DNA of 64,000 bases, from NCBI RefSeq assembly GCF_048771995.1, contig NC_133060.1, forward strand, positions 3,901,501 to 3,965,500, read 5' to 3'. Positions 53,906 through 63,825 of this stretch are shown here, piece after piece (position 1 is the first letter of the stretch; the number at the start of each line of letters is the position of its first letter). The translations under genes and the position numbers were made by a program. The stretch is from Taeniopygia guttata (taxonomy: Eukaryota; Chordata; Aves; Passeriformes; Estrildidae). The notes under the pieces were generated by a model, which made no database searches, was not told where the DNA came from, and was given only the letters and a program-made list of their open reading frames with translations.

Positions 53906-54574
53906 ATTTTGGGATCATCATCCCTTTGGCCAGGAGCCCTCCCTGGCTTTCCCTTTTCTCCCCTCTATGGGTGCCTTGCCATGTTCACTCCCTGAAGATC
54001 CCAAGGCAGTCACTGATGAGATTTTCAGTGCTCTCTCCCTGCTGACTCTTCACAGACCCCCCTGATGTGTCACCCGTCTGTCTCCTGGTCACTCCCGGGT
54101 CCCCAATCAATCCCCGGTGCCGCCGCCAGCCAAGGGAGCCGATCACCCAAAGTGGGTGAGGCACCTTCAGCTGCACTCTCTGCCCGCTCCCAGGGGGTGG
54201 AAGGAATTCGGGATGAGCCCCAGGGTGTGTGGAAAAATTGACATCACCAGAGGTTTTTATCCACAAAGCAGACAGAGGAGTCCTGTAAAAGTAATTTCAC
54301 ACCAAAAATAAGAGAGGCCATGGTATATTCCTCATGGGATCTCTCCAATTTATTGGGCTAAATGTTGGTGCTTTGTTTCTTTGTGAGAGCTGAATCTTTA
54401 TAATTTAAAGGGAGTTTTTGCTGAATCGTGATGTTTGGGGATTTTTTGGGCTCAGTCTTAGAGTTTTGGAGGTTCTTACAGATTCATGACGCCTAGTGAC
54501 TTCTTGAGATGAAGTGGGGCAAGAAGGATCTCCCAGTGCAACGTGCTCTGTTCTTCTTTTGTTCCCCAAACCAG
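53906..54574 (+). other. Upstream region of zinc-finger copy 5
   Basis: Less like the other upstream modules. 54,255-54,330 resembles the segment next to the CpG islands of the palindrome (GAGGAGTCCTGTAAAAGT), and 54,400-54,520 resembles the intron before the other zinc-finger exons. It ends with TTCCCCAAACCAG at 54,562-54,574. 5' exons are unresolved. Confidence 0.4.
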
Positions 54575-55762
54575 GATTTTTCACTCCCAGGGTGTGGCCA
54601 GATGGAGGAGGAGGAAAAGCCCTGGAGATCCCGCACAAGGAGTGGCAGCAAACCCAGCCCAGGGAGCTGCAGGGAGGAAAGAGCCCCCCTGAGCCAGGAA
54701 GGCGGGCGGAGATCCAGCCGGAGCTTGGAGCTGGTGGAGAAGTCTCATGGCAGGGAGAAGCCCCACAAGTGCTTGGAATGTGGGAAGGGTTTCAGGCGGA
54801 GCTTGGATCTGATCCAGCACCAGGTGATCCACACTGGGGAACGGCCCTACGAGTGTGGGGAGTGTGGGAAGAGTTTCCGCTGGAGTTCCAGCCTGAGACT
54901 TCACCAGAGGTTCCACACCGGGGAGAGGCCCTTTGAGTGTGGGGAGTGTGGGAGGAGCTTCAGCCAGAACTCCATCCTGATCCAACACCAGAGGATCCAC
55001 ACTGGGGAAAAGCCCTTTGAGTGTGGGGAATGTGGGAAGAGCTTCAGCCAGAGGGGCCACCTGACGCAGCACCAGGTAATCCACACTGGGGACCGGCCTT
55101 ATGAGTGTGGGAAATGTGGGATGAGCTTCAGCCAGAAGGGCCACCTGATGCAACACCAGAGGATCCACACTGGGGGAAAGCCCTATGAGTGTGGGGAATG
55201 TGGGAAGAGCTTCAGGCAGAGCTCTGGCCTCAGGAGACATGAGAGAATCCACACTGGAGAAAAGCCCTACGAGTGTGGGGTGTGTGGGAAGAGCTTCAGT
55301 ATGCAGTTCCAGCTGACGGTACATGAGAGGATCCACACTGGGGAAAAACCATACAAGTGTGGAGAATGTGGGAAGAGTTTCAGAGAAAGCTCAGCCCTGA
55401 TCCAGCACCAGGTGATCCACACTGGGGAACGGCCCTACACCTGCTTGGAATGTGGGAAGAGCTATGGGTGGCACTCCGACCTGAGAAAACACCAGCGCAT
55501 CCACACCGGGGAGAAGCCCTACGAGTGTTCTGAGTGTGGGAAGAGGTTTCAGATCAGCTCCAGTCTCCTCGTCCATCAGCGGAGTCACACAGATGAGAGG
55601 CCCTTCCGCTGCCCCGACTGTGGGAAGGGTTTCAAGCTAAACTCACACCTCACCGTGCACCGGCGCATCCACACCGGGGAGAGGCCCTACAAGTGTGGGG
55701 AGTGTGGGAAGAGCTTCTCCACGAGCTCCACCTTGACCAAACACCAACGGAGGCGCCACTAA
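54575..55762 (+). CDS. C2H2 zinc-finger protein exon, 12 fingers (ZNF copy 5)
   Basis: The exon starts after the shared CCAAACCAG acceptor ([17 protein letters not shown]), has about 65 linker codons rich in Arg/Ser/Glu, and then twelve C2H2 fingers to the TAA at 55,760-55,762. All fingers keep both Cys and both His; the last is HQRRRH, with four residues between the His ligands, a tolerated variant. Linkers are nearly all TGE(R/K)P; exceptions are TGDRP, TGGKP and TDERP. Finger tips vary ([30 protein letters not shown]), suggesting a long specific DNA site. It is the longest and cleanest member here and likely functional in the nucleus. The 5' exon and any repressor domain are not visible. 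Neighbours: ERV-derived gag repeat upstream, 3' UTR module downstream. Confidence 0.88.
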   Translation, partial: DFSLPGCGQMEEEEKPWRSRTRSGSKPSPGSCREERAPLSQEGGRRSSRSLELVEKSHGREKPHKCLECGKGFRRSLDLIQHQVIHTGERPYECGECGKSFRWSSSLRLHQRFHTGERPFECGECGRSFSQNSILIQHQRIHTGEKPFECGECGKSFSQRGHLTQHQVIHTGDRPYECGKCGMSFSQKGHLMQHQRIHTGGKPYECGECGKSFRQSSGLRRHERIHTGEKPYECGVCGKSFSMQFQLTVHERIHTGEKPYKCGECGKSFRESSALIQHQVIHTGERPYTCLECGKSYGWHSDLRKHQRIHTGEKPYECSECGKRFQISSSLLVHQRSHTDERPFRCPDCGKGFKLNSHLTVHRRIHTGERPYKCGECGKSFSTSSTLTKHQRRRH

Positions 55763-55960
55763 GGGGGGAAACCCTGTGAGTTCCCCAAGGGTGGGAAGAG
55801 CTCCTCCCAGCTCCATTCCCTATGGGAGGATCCACGTTGGATGATCTCCGATGACCCTCATTGGGCAGAGAACTCGTGATCTATGGGCCTGGTCATCTGG
55901 GTTGGGAAGACACTTGGCTGGGAGGCTCCACATTTTCCTCGTGCCCTGTAAGCACCTAGA
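55763..55960 (+). other. Zinc-finger copy 5, 3' UTR module
   Basis: Contains GTGGGAAGAGCTCCTCCCAG, GGATGATCTC, GGGCAGAGAACTCGTGAT and GGGAAGACACTTGGCTGGGA, matching 8,220-8,400 and the reverse of 16,336-16,527. Confidence 0.5.
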
Positions 55961-56113
55961 TAAACCCAGTGGCAGGAACATCCATTGGGGCACAGACCAA
56001 CAATGGGAATTCCTTGGGGAGAGCAGATTTATTCACTTTCAGCTCCATAAAATCTTTTGCCTTCAATCCTATCTTCTGCTGGCATCAAGGAATACTGAAT
56101 GGTCTTGGAGGTA

Positions 56114-56750
56114 TGTCCTGGGTTGACTGTATGATGCTTGTATCCCCGGCTGTCTGTTCTGTTTATGGTGAATAATAAGTTTTGCACCTTTAAGACTTGT
56201 TCCAAGAGCAAAGGAGGGAGAGAAGGGCAGAGTTTGTTTTCAGAAACTGCACTCACTCCTCCACATTTCTGCTTCTGAGCTGGGTTGTCTGCAGATGGAC
56301 AGACAGCGGGACAGAGCTCTCCTTTGCTGTTAATTAGTTTTAGCTAGCTGTGGCAGTGAAGTTCCTTGGACTGTGGGTTTTTTTCCCTTTTCTTTGGACC
56401 TGTTTAAACCTGCTCTGGCCTGAACACCCAGAAGAGCACGGGCAGCTCACACCTGTGGCTCAGTGGGCCAGGCCTGGACTGTGGCATTTCCAGCACTGGA
56501 GGGACTGATAAGAGACTGAGTGAGCTGAGCTACAACCCACGGAGGAACTTTCTGAGTTTGTCTCTCTTTTAGAGCAGCAAGAGGTTTTATTGTTTAATGT
56601 TGTTTAGGTTTTATTCTTTAAAAAACAGTTTTTTCCACTTTCCTCCAAGGAGGTATTTTTCCCAAACCAGTTGGGGGAGGGCTGATATAATCTGCTTTCT
56701 AGAGGAATCCCTTTGGGGGTTCTCTCCCAAATTTGCTCTGAACCAGGACA
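56114..56750 (+). mobile_element. Solo LTR (637 bp), ERVL-like
   Basis: Starts TGTCCTGGGTTGACTGTATG and ends CTGAACCAGGACA; flanked by AGGTA (56,109-56,113) and AGGTC (56,751-56,755), a 4-of-5 duplication. The inverted TGTCCTGG/CCAGGACA termini fit avian ERVL-type LTRs. Confidence 0.7.
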
Positions 56751-57075
56751 AGGTCTTTTCCAGCTTCAGGGATTCCACAATTTTGATTTCCTATTGCCCA
56801 AGGGTGTCTTTTGCAGCCAGATGGTGGAAAAACTGGGGAAAAGACCAAGATTTTGGAGACAGTGGGGTAGAAACTCCACCAAAAAAGGTTCTTCCCTCCC
56901 ACCCAAGCACACAGATCTTCAGCTGGTATGGACACGGAAATAATTTTCTTTTGGCCTTGATTTTGTTTTCATTTCTCTTAATCCGTTTAAAATATCCAAT
57001 ACTGAGGTAAAAATAGACATTGAACTAAGAAGTGGATGTGGTCGTGGTAGGACACAGACATAGAGAGTGACATGT
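56751..57075 (-). repeat. Flank and start of inverted block K
   Basis: From about 56,940 it matches the reverse of 39,340-39,430 (TGGCCTTGATT, TTTTCATTTCTCTT, AAAATATCCA, AGACATTGA). 56,751-56,935 has no recognised content. Confidence 0.5.
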
Positions 57076-58270
57076 TGTCATGGTTTGACACGGAACAGAA
57101 TTTTCTCTGGCTGGGTGGGGAAGGGGAGCCATGCGGCCTGACTGAGGTAAGGCCGAAGGGTGGAGGGACTGGAACCGGCCGGCTCCCTGCGGATGGAAGG
57201 GTGGATGAAATCTGGGATGTTTGCGTTCTCCCCCCAGAGTCTCCCTGGAGATAGAGAGCTTGAAGACACCTGGAAATTCTCCGGCTGCAGAGAAGAAGTA
57301 TGGGGGAGCAGCATGGGCACTGGAGTCTGGGCCAAGAGCCATCCAGGGAGTCGGGGCTTTTTACCCTTTCTTGGGAAATGAGGGCTTTGTGAAATATTAC
57401 TCCTCCTTGGTTTGAAAGAGAAGAAGAGAGACAGCCTGGGACCTGAGATGTCAGGAAAAGAAGGCTGGGGGGGAAGATGGTGGAGTGGCTTTTGGCTGGA
57501 CTTTTTCTTGTTAGCCATAGACTGAACCAATTCCTCCTCCAAGAGGGAGAGACTGCACTTTAGGGGAGATGCACGGTGAGCCAAGAGGCCTGCTTCAGCA
57601 GCTGACAAAAGAGGAGTGGAATGAACAGAGAAAAGTTAAGGAGGGTTGTGGTGATGTCCCCTGTCTTCAGAGAAAAAGAGATCTCTGTTCTTGGACCCTC
57701 AGCCCCAGGGGGAAATGGCAAGGGGACTGCAGTCCCAAAAATGAAAAGCTGAACTGTTGTTTTTTTTCCATTGGCAAAGCATCCTTGAAAAGAAAATCCT
57801 ATGAGCAGTCTGTCCATGCACGGTGGTGAGAGCACTGTGACATGGAAAGGAGAGTGTTACACTGGCAGATTTTCTCTGGGCAGTGCCATGTTTGACATGG
57901 AAACACAAGAGGTGGCAATTGTGTTTCTTGGGGGGGTCTGTGGCACAGGAGAGACTCCTCTCTCCCTTGATGCACTGAGTATTGATTATCTGAAGGGTGC
58001 TAACCTGATTGGGGGTCCAAGTTGTGTCTCACTATGGTTTGTAGGAATTGGCGGGGGGGAGGAGGAATGTTTTGGAAGGTTTTCATTTTATATTTAGTGT
58101 GTGTTTTTCTTTCTTTTTTCCTTTTATGGTAGTAGCAGTTTAAAAAGTTTTTCCTTTGTTATTAAGCTTGGACCTGCTCTGCTCTGTTCCTGATCGCATC
58201 TCACAGCATTCATTTGGGAGGTTGCATTTTCATGGGGGCGCTGGCATTGTGCCAGTGTCAAACCATGACA
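57076..58270 (+). mobile_element. Solo LTR (1,195 bp), 16-bp perfect inverted ends
   Basis: Begins TGTCATGGTTTGACAC and ends GTGTCAAACCATGACA, exact inverted repeats. Flanks CATGT (57,071-57,075) and CATGG (58,271-58,275) form a 4-of-5 duplication. It interrupts block K. ERVL-like by size, termini and 5-bp duplication. Confidence 0.75.
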
Positions 58271-58772
58271 CATGGGGACACATGGACACACATGGACATG
58301 GAGGGGGACGGGGGCATTTGTGGGGACATGGGGGGACACAGGCATGGATGGAGACATGGGGGACAATGACAGGGATGGAAACATGGTCGGGAGACAGCCA
58401 TGGGTGAGGACATGGTGGGACATGGCCAGTGACATGTGGGGACATGGACATGGCCGGTGCCATGGGGGGAACTTGGCAGGGGATGCGGGGGATGCTGGGT
58501 TTGAGGGAGTTGAGGGTTCCTGGGAGGGCTTTGGGCCTTGCTGGGGCCTTTGGGGAGCCCAGGCCGAGCGGCTCCGGCTGCGCTGGGAGACCCTGGCGGA
58601 GGTTCTGGGGCAGCTGCTCAAGGACTCCTGACCTGGAGCCCCAGCCGGGCATTGGGCTCCTGGAAGGGGATGAACATCCTTGTCCCCAGAAGGAAATCCC
58701 AGCACCACCAGGGTGTCGGGGGCAGCTGAGGGACCACAACGTGGAGGGGAAAGCCCGACAGAGGTGTCACAG
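58271..58772 (-). repeat. Inverted block K, continuation
   Basis: Reverse match to about 38,880-39,310, including the degenerate GGGGACATGG repeat (58,271-58,460). It ends at the ERV2 target site (TCACAG 58,767-58,772). Confidence 0.65.
58563..58631 (+). other. Possible last exon encoding an amphipathic helix (copy 2)
   Basis: After GGAGCCCAG (acceptor-like) the plus strand reads AERLRLRWETLAEVLGQLL, KDS and TGA. The counterpart on the minus strand at 38,994-39,056 has the same peptide up to KD. The regular Leu/Arg/Glu spacing looks like a real helix rather than chance, but no family is recognised and no other exon is visible. Confidence 0.35.
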
Positions 58773-59167
58773 TAAAGCCAGGGAACCTCAGGGAAACGGG
58801 AAACTGGACAAGACAAACGCACATCCAATCAATATGATTAATGCAACGTTCTCCGTTTATTCAAAATCAGGCGGTAGTTTATATAAGCTTCTATATAGTT
58901 TACAGAAACAGAGACACTCTGATTGGTAGGCTAACATTGTTTACCTTTTCCTTAAAACGGCCTGCACTGTACACCATAAAACCTATACTAGTTCACCCCC
59001 CGTGGTCCCCACAGTACTTTAAGACTATTTTCTACCTGCGCCACAACCCTGAATTTCTAACTGCGTCAGAGGCTTTGAGGGCCCCACCAGGCCTCAATCT
59101 GAGGCCTAGCCTGGAGTAGCTCAACTTTCACAATTCATGCCCTCTTTCTCTCAAAAATGCTGTAACA
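58773..59167 (-). repeat. ERV2 3' LTR (395 bp)
   Basis: The viral strand begins TGTTACAGCATTTTTGAG and ends CTGGCTTTA. TTATATAA near 58,878-58,885. Confidence 0.92.
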
Positions 59168-59187
59168 ATTCCCTCTTTTTCTTTTGA
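59168..59187 (-). promoter_or_regulatory. ERV2 polypurine tract
   Basis: The viral strand reads AAAAGAAAAAGAGGGAAT just before the 3' LTR. Confidence 0.85.
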
Positions 59188-59199
59188 GCTACTCAGGCT

Positions 59200-59880
59200 G
59201 GAGTGAAGGCTCAGTGAACTAATTTTTGCACACACTGTCTTTGACCCAGCCAGAAAAACCTGAAGAATTGAGCCAGTTATCAAATGAAGTGTCCATTTGG
59301 AGAACACTGCGTTTGGCTCGTTGAGTCTTCTGAGGCAATTCGAGAACCTGATGTATGGTGGGAGCAAAAAGCATCAACCTACCGATATAACATGGGCCTC
59401 CCCTAGCATTTTGAGGGACTGCTGACCAGGCTCGGTCCCCACAAATGAGGAAGGTTCCTGGGGGCAGTTTTTCCTGCACTACCTCTTGGAGTCGAATTGT
59501 TACAATATTCTAAATAGTTGTAATACAATGGTGATCTGGGAGACAATCAAGTGTTGTCATCTGTCAATTTTCCATTTTCTTGAGTTGGTTTGGTAGCATA
59601 AGATCCAAATATCAAACAGTAATTTCCTGGGACAGAACCCAAAAGACCAAATTCTTGAAAACTACCATCAGTAAATTTAAGGTTTTGCACAAATGCAACA
59701 GCTTGCGCTCCCAGAGTGCTATTTAAACTTATTTGAGCTCAGGTCCAAGTCTTGAACTCTGCCATGGGACCCAACGAGACTCCAAAAATTAAACAAGTGC
59801 GAAATAAAAACATTGAGGCCCACCACATTCTTCTCAGGTTCTTGAATACCCTGTCTAACATGAAAGAAACAATCTTAATT
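59200..59880 (-). pseudogene. ERV2 env remnant, internally deleted
   Basis: The viral sense keeps a surface piece (PPGTFLICGDRAWSAVPQ ... RAKRS cleavage motif) joined directly to TSFDNWLNSSGFSGWVKD, so the fusion peptide, heptad region and Cys loop present in ERV1 (about 48,270-48,630) are gone. The junction lies at a GTCCATT shared by both deletion ends in ERV1. The membrane anchor is removed by a second deletion of about 80 bp after GCACACAC. Upstream surface and leader sequences (about 59,480-59,850) are also shortened. It cannot act in membrane fusion. Confidence 0.8.
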
Positions 59881-61555
59881 CTAAACATAAACTATAACTT
59901 CTAATAAACTAACTTCTGATAAATCTAACTTCACACTTATGATATTTCAACTTATTTTTCTGTTTCATCTATTTTTAAAATTCTGTTTCTGCCTTTTCGT
60001 ATCAATGCAGCAAGAGCATCTGTCCTGTCCATCACACGACTTCTTGGTTGGATGGGTAAAAACACTCACTCAAGTAGAATTTCTGTTGATCCCCGTTGGG
60101 ACCTCCCTCTTTTTCTTTTGCCATTGAAAGACAATGGCAAGATGAACAGAAAAATCACAGGCATTACTAAAACTTATTAAAAACTTAGCAAAAAAAAATT
60201 CTATAACATCATTAAAAACACACTTATAAAGAAAAAACTCAAAGCCCACGATCTTCTGTGGGTGAAACACAAATCTTTGCACAATCCACTTTTGCTGTGC
60301 ATCCTCTGATCCACTTGTGGAGAGATCAGTGCCCTCTTGCAATTGATAAGTTCCACATTCTTCACTGAAATCCATTTTGATTCTGCACCTGTTAAAACAC
60401 AAACAAACCCAACACCCCCACAGGGACTGTAGGGTCCTCTCTCAATTCTGTTCCCTAAAACTTGCATGAAGAAATGGAAATATCAACATCTTTGTTATAA
60501 ACATGAAAAACATTAAGAATAAAACAATGCACATAGTAAAGAAACTAACAACAAATAAAAATCAATCAAATAATACACAATCAATATTACATATAAAATC
60601 ACAGTTACCAAGTGCTACACTATCAAATTGTCATCCCAGAGTCTGCAGCAGCTGAAAAACCTTAAAACAACAGAGATTTGGATAAAACATGTCCGGATCA
60701 TGTCTCTCCAAAACCTCCTTTGAGGCTCAGCTGTCCTGTATGGTCAAATTGTCAAGCCAAAAGGACTTGAATACTTTTTGATGCAGAAAACATCTGGATC
60801 AATCACACCATCCACGTAGAGCCAGAGCCTGGCCAGAGCTCGAACTCTAATTGGAGGATATGTTTAAAGCAAAGGTCTTAAAAATAACAGTTATAAGTGA
60901 AAAACCTTATTATTAACAATTTATCAAAACATCAAATAATTGAGGTTATCTAAAATTTCCTTCAAGACAAAAATTCCCTAAATACAACAAACCTTTTCTT
61001 CAAAAATCTGAGAATTTGAAGTCTGAAATCTTGAACCAGAACTTGGACTATAAATTTCTAAAAGATGAACTGCAGCTGCATAGAAAATTGAATAAAGAAA
61101 ACACATGAGTAGTTAAAAAATCAAACACACAGGATCCTGAAAAACACATCTTACAATCAATCACCTAAAAAAAAACCCATAAAACATATGAAAACTGACG
61201 GTAAATATTAAAACAACATCTCAATACCTTAACATCTTAATAATAATTCTTATCACAAAAATCAGACAACTTACATTATATGATCAACCTATTAACAAGA
61301 AATGTTTAAAATAGTTTAAAACAATCTTGTCAAGCATCCATATAACATTAGTAACAATCATTACTATTTATCATTACCTACAAAAACTTGACAATTATCA
61401 TTTATCTTATTATCTACAAAACTCAAAAACAGAAATTGTGAACTCAATGCCAACATTCCATCTGACTGACTTTTCTCAAATCTTTGCTTTCAAAGACATT
61501 TTTAGCAATTAAATAATTATTAACATTTCTATCCTTTTTTGTTTTACAGTAATTT
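59881..61555 (-). other. ERV2 AT-rich non-coding middle
   Basis: Collinear with 49,370-51,300 of ERV1, with small differences. No pol-type frame. Maintained in both proviruses, so it was part of the element when it spread. Confidence 0.75.
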
Positions 61556-62569
61556 TCATCCACATTGTATTTGAAATAACTTTGATTTGCATAATGTCCA
61601 TCCCTCTTGGTTTCTTGGAAAACACTCAGTATTGCTATACTTTTTCATTACGTCTTTTGTCTCTTGCAAGGAGTTAAAAAAAAAAAAAAAAATGCTGTTG
61701 AAATTTTTGCTGTAGTGTTGCCATCTCGCCATCGGTGGCACTGCTGCTCTCGGGGTTGTCGTTACCGTGGCAACCAGGCTGTGCAGCGTCTCCGCCGCCA
61801 TTGCTGGGTGCTGCGGGGAGATGAGGGGGGCGGCGCCGTCTCGCTCCCGTCCTTGCTGCGTCACTGTGGGGACGGGCGAGGAGACGCTCCTGATGCGGCC
61901 GCGCCCCGCCTGCTCCGACTCCAGCGCGGCCGAGCCTCGGGGAATGCCCATCTCCACCCTTGCGCTGTTGCTCGGCAACAAGGAGCCTTCTGTCTCTCGG
62001 CCGAAGTCCGCTCCGCCCCGGGGCCGCCTCAGGCTCGGTGCTGGCCGGCCCCGCTCTGCCTGGCCCCGCTCTGCCTGGCCCCGCTCTGCCTGGCCCCGCT
62101 CTGCCTGGCCCCGCTCCGCGGTCCGCCCGGGCGGCTGGCCGGTGCTCACTGCCGCACCCTGCTGCTCTCCGCCACAGTCCGTTGCCTTAGTTCTGCCAAC
62201 CCGTTCCGCAAGGGTTGAGGAAGGGCTTTCTGTAACTTTTTCTTGCCTTTGTATCTTGCTTTGTGATCGCTTGTTTCTGCTACAATTGACATGCCGCGCC
62301 GGGTTGCTCGCCGCCGCCGCCGCTGCTGCGGGGGGGCGAGGGGCCAGCACCGCTTCTCTCCCATCTATGCCCTCTATCACTGCGTGCCAAAGCAGCTGCC
62401 CCAGCTCTTGCGATTCGACTTTACTAAAAATCAGCGAAGGTTTTTGCAGCTTGCCTTTGCTTCTCGCCCAAAGGACCAACTGTTCTAAATCGGCTTCTTT
62501 AACTTTTTCAGCTCTCTTTGAGAGAATATGAAAGAGCAGCCGCACTGAAGCCTGCAGATCCCCATCCAT
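61556..62569 (-). CDS. ERV2 gag N-terminal ORF (337 codons)
   Basis: A single frame from ATG (62,569, ACCATGG context) to 61,556. Residues 1-70 are the matrix-like part (MDGDLQASVRLLFHILSKRA start). It is followed by an Ala-rich stretch, a basic RNKRSQSKIQRQ segment, a tandem (ERGQA)n stretch encoded by 15-bp repeats (62,045-62,115) and a Ser/Pro-rich tail. A Ser/Asp-rich segment found in ERV1 is deleted. The last ~60 residues (from HYSKNFNSIFFFFF, a poly-A tract) run into the AT-rich region. No capsid or zinc knuckle is visible, so it is not a complete Gag; whether it is expressed is unknown. Confidence 0.6.
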   Translation of the reverse strand: MDGDLQASVRLLFHILSKRAEKVKEADLEQLVLWARSKGKLQKPSLIFSKVESQELGQLLWHAVIEGIDGREAVLAPRPPAAAAAAASNPARHVNCSRNKRSQSKIQRQEKVTESPSSTLAERVGRTKATDCGGEQQGAAVSTGQPPGRTAERGQAERGQAERGQAERGQAERGRPAPSLRRPRGGADFGRETEGSLLPSNSARVEMGIPRGSAALESEQAGRGRIRSVSSPVPTVTQQGRERDGAAPLISPQHPAMAAETLHSLVATVTTTPRAAVPPMARWQHYSKNFNSIFFFFFNSLQETKDVMKKYSNTECFPRNQEGWTLCKSKLFQIQCG

Positions 62570-62600
62570 GGTGAACTTTCACCCTCTCTTTCTGTTCGCG

Positions 62601-62612
62601 GCTTACCTCAGT
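62601..62612 (-). promoter_or_regulatory. ERV2 major splice donor
   Basis: The viral strand reads TGAGGTAAGCC with GT at 62,606-62,605, conserved with ERV1. Confidence 0.6.
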
Positions 62613-62979
62613 CTCCGCGGGCTGCTTCGCTCTCGCTTTTCTTCGGCAAGGCGGCAACCCCGCTCCAGCTTCCCGGCCCCGGCCACGTCCACACCCGCCG
62701 TTCGGGTCCTTTGTGAACGCCGAGGTCTTCCCACTGCTCCAACGGACTCTCGCAAGCAAACAACAATGCGAAGAGTCTTTTTCCTCCCGTTGGGAACGGC
62801 CCAATTCGGAGTTTGGAGACTTCTGCTCCGTTCCACCTGATCCCCGTTCACAAAAAGTGAATTTGGGATCCCGGTCCCGTCACCATGAGGCGATTTGGAC
62901 CTGAATTCCTGTCGCGCGACTCAAACCTGACTGCCCGTTACTCTAAAAGTAATTTGGCAGCCTTCTCGGAGCCTCCTGA

Positions 62980-62997
62980 GTCCCTGTTCGGGCACCA
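62980..62997 (-). promoter_or_regulatory. ERV2 primer binding site, tRNA-Lys type with one change
   Basis: The viral strand reads TGGTGCCCGAACAGGGAC, one base (C to T at position 4) different from the ERV1 site. Confidence 0.9.
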
Positions 62998-62999
62998 CT

Positions 63000-63394
63000 T
63001 AAAGCCAGGGAACCTCAGGGAAACGGGAAACTGGACAAGACAAACGCACATCCAATCAATATGATTAATGCAACGTTCTCCGTTTATTCAAAATCAGGCG
63101 GTAGTTTATATAAGCTTCTATATAGTTTACAGAAACAGAGACACTCTGATTGGTAGGCTAACATTGTTTACCTTTTCCTTAAAACGGCCTGCACTGTACA
63201 CCATAAAACCTATACTAGTTCACCCCCCGTGGTCCCCACAGTACTTTAAGACTATTTTCTACCTGCGCCACAACCCTGAATTTCTAACTGCGTCAGAGGC
63301 TTTGAGGGCCCCACCAGGCCTCAATCTGAGGCCTAGCCTGGAGTAGCTCAACTTTCACAATTCATGCCCTCTTTCTCTCAAAAATGCTGTAACA
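63000..63394 (-). repeat. ERV2 5' LTR (395 bp)
   Basis: Same as 58,773-59,167 base for base by eye. Followed by TCACAG (63,395-63,400), the right target duplication. Confidence 0.92.
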
Positions 63395-63825
63395 TCACAG
63401 TCCTAAGCTACATCCCGAAAGCCCCAAAACTCAGTGATTCCTCCCAGGATAAAGCAGCCAGGAGGGGTCTGGATTGAGAGAAAGGGGGGGTGTGACCCCC
63501 AGACTGAGCAGGAGGATCCTGGAACCCCCAAAACCAAGCACGGGGTACAGGAGTGGTGGGCCGGGGGGCAGTGGGAAAGGGGCAGAAGAGCAGGGGAAAA
63601 GGAAGCTGTGACCCCAGAAGATTGGGGGATGGGGCAGGGATCCCAACATTGCGATTGGAGGGGTCCCACACCTCCTCTTTCAAACCCCACATACTTCTCT
63701 CTGATCTTTCTCTGCCCTCCTCCATCTCCTCCTCCTTCTCCATCTATTCTCATGCCCACCCCCCTTCCAGCCCACCCTTGGAACTCACCCCTCCATTTTC
63801 CCAACGCTGTCATATCCCAAGGGAG
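63395..63825 (-). repeat. Inverted block K, part beyond ERV2
   Basis: Reverse match to about 38,580-38,880: CTACATCCCGAAAGCCCCAA, GATTCCTCCCAGGATAAAGC, GGGTCTGGATTGAGAG, then a pyrimidine-rich stretch (63,700-63,770). Confidence 0.6.

Larger units (their letters stand above)
58773..63394 (-). mobile_element. Provirus ERV2 (4,622 bp), pol-less, identical LTRs
   Basis: Second provirus of the ERV1 family on the minus strand. 395-bp LTRs at both ends are the same at every base I compared; 6-bp duplications TCACAG flank it. Order: LTR, primer site, splice donor, gag frame of 337 codons, AT-rich middle, shortened env, polypurine tract, LTR. Compared with ERV1 it lacks further env segments but retains a single gag frame. 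Identical LTRs imply a very recent insertion. Movement must have depended on enzymes supplied by another virus. Confidence 0.9.

Noticed and set aside
54750-55760. Regular 84-bp periodicity that could be mistaken for a CRISPR-like or satellite array
   Set aside because: The period is the 28-residue C2H2 finger; it is coding and the spacers are not unique.
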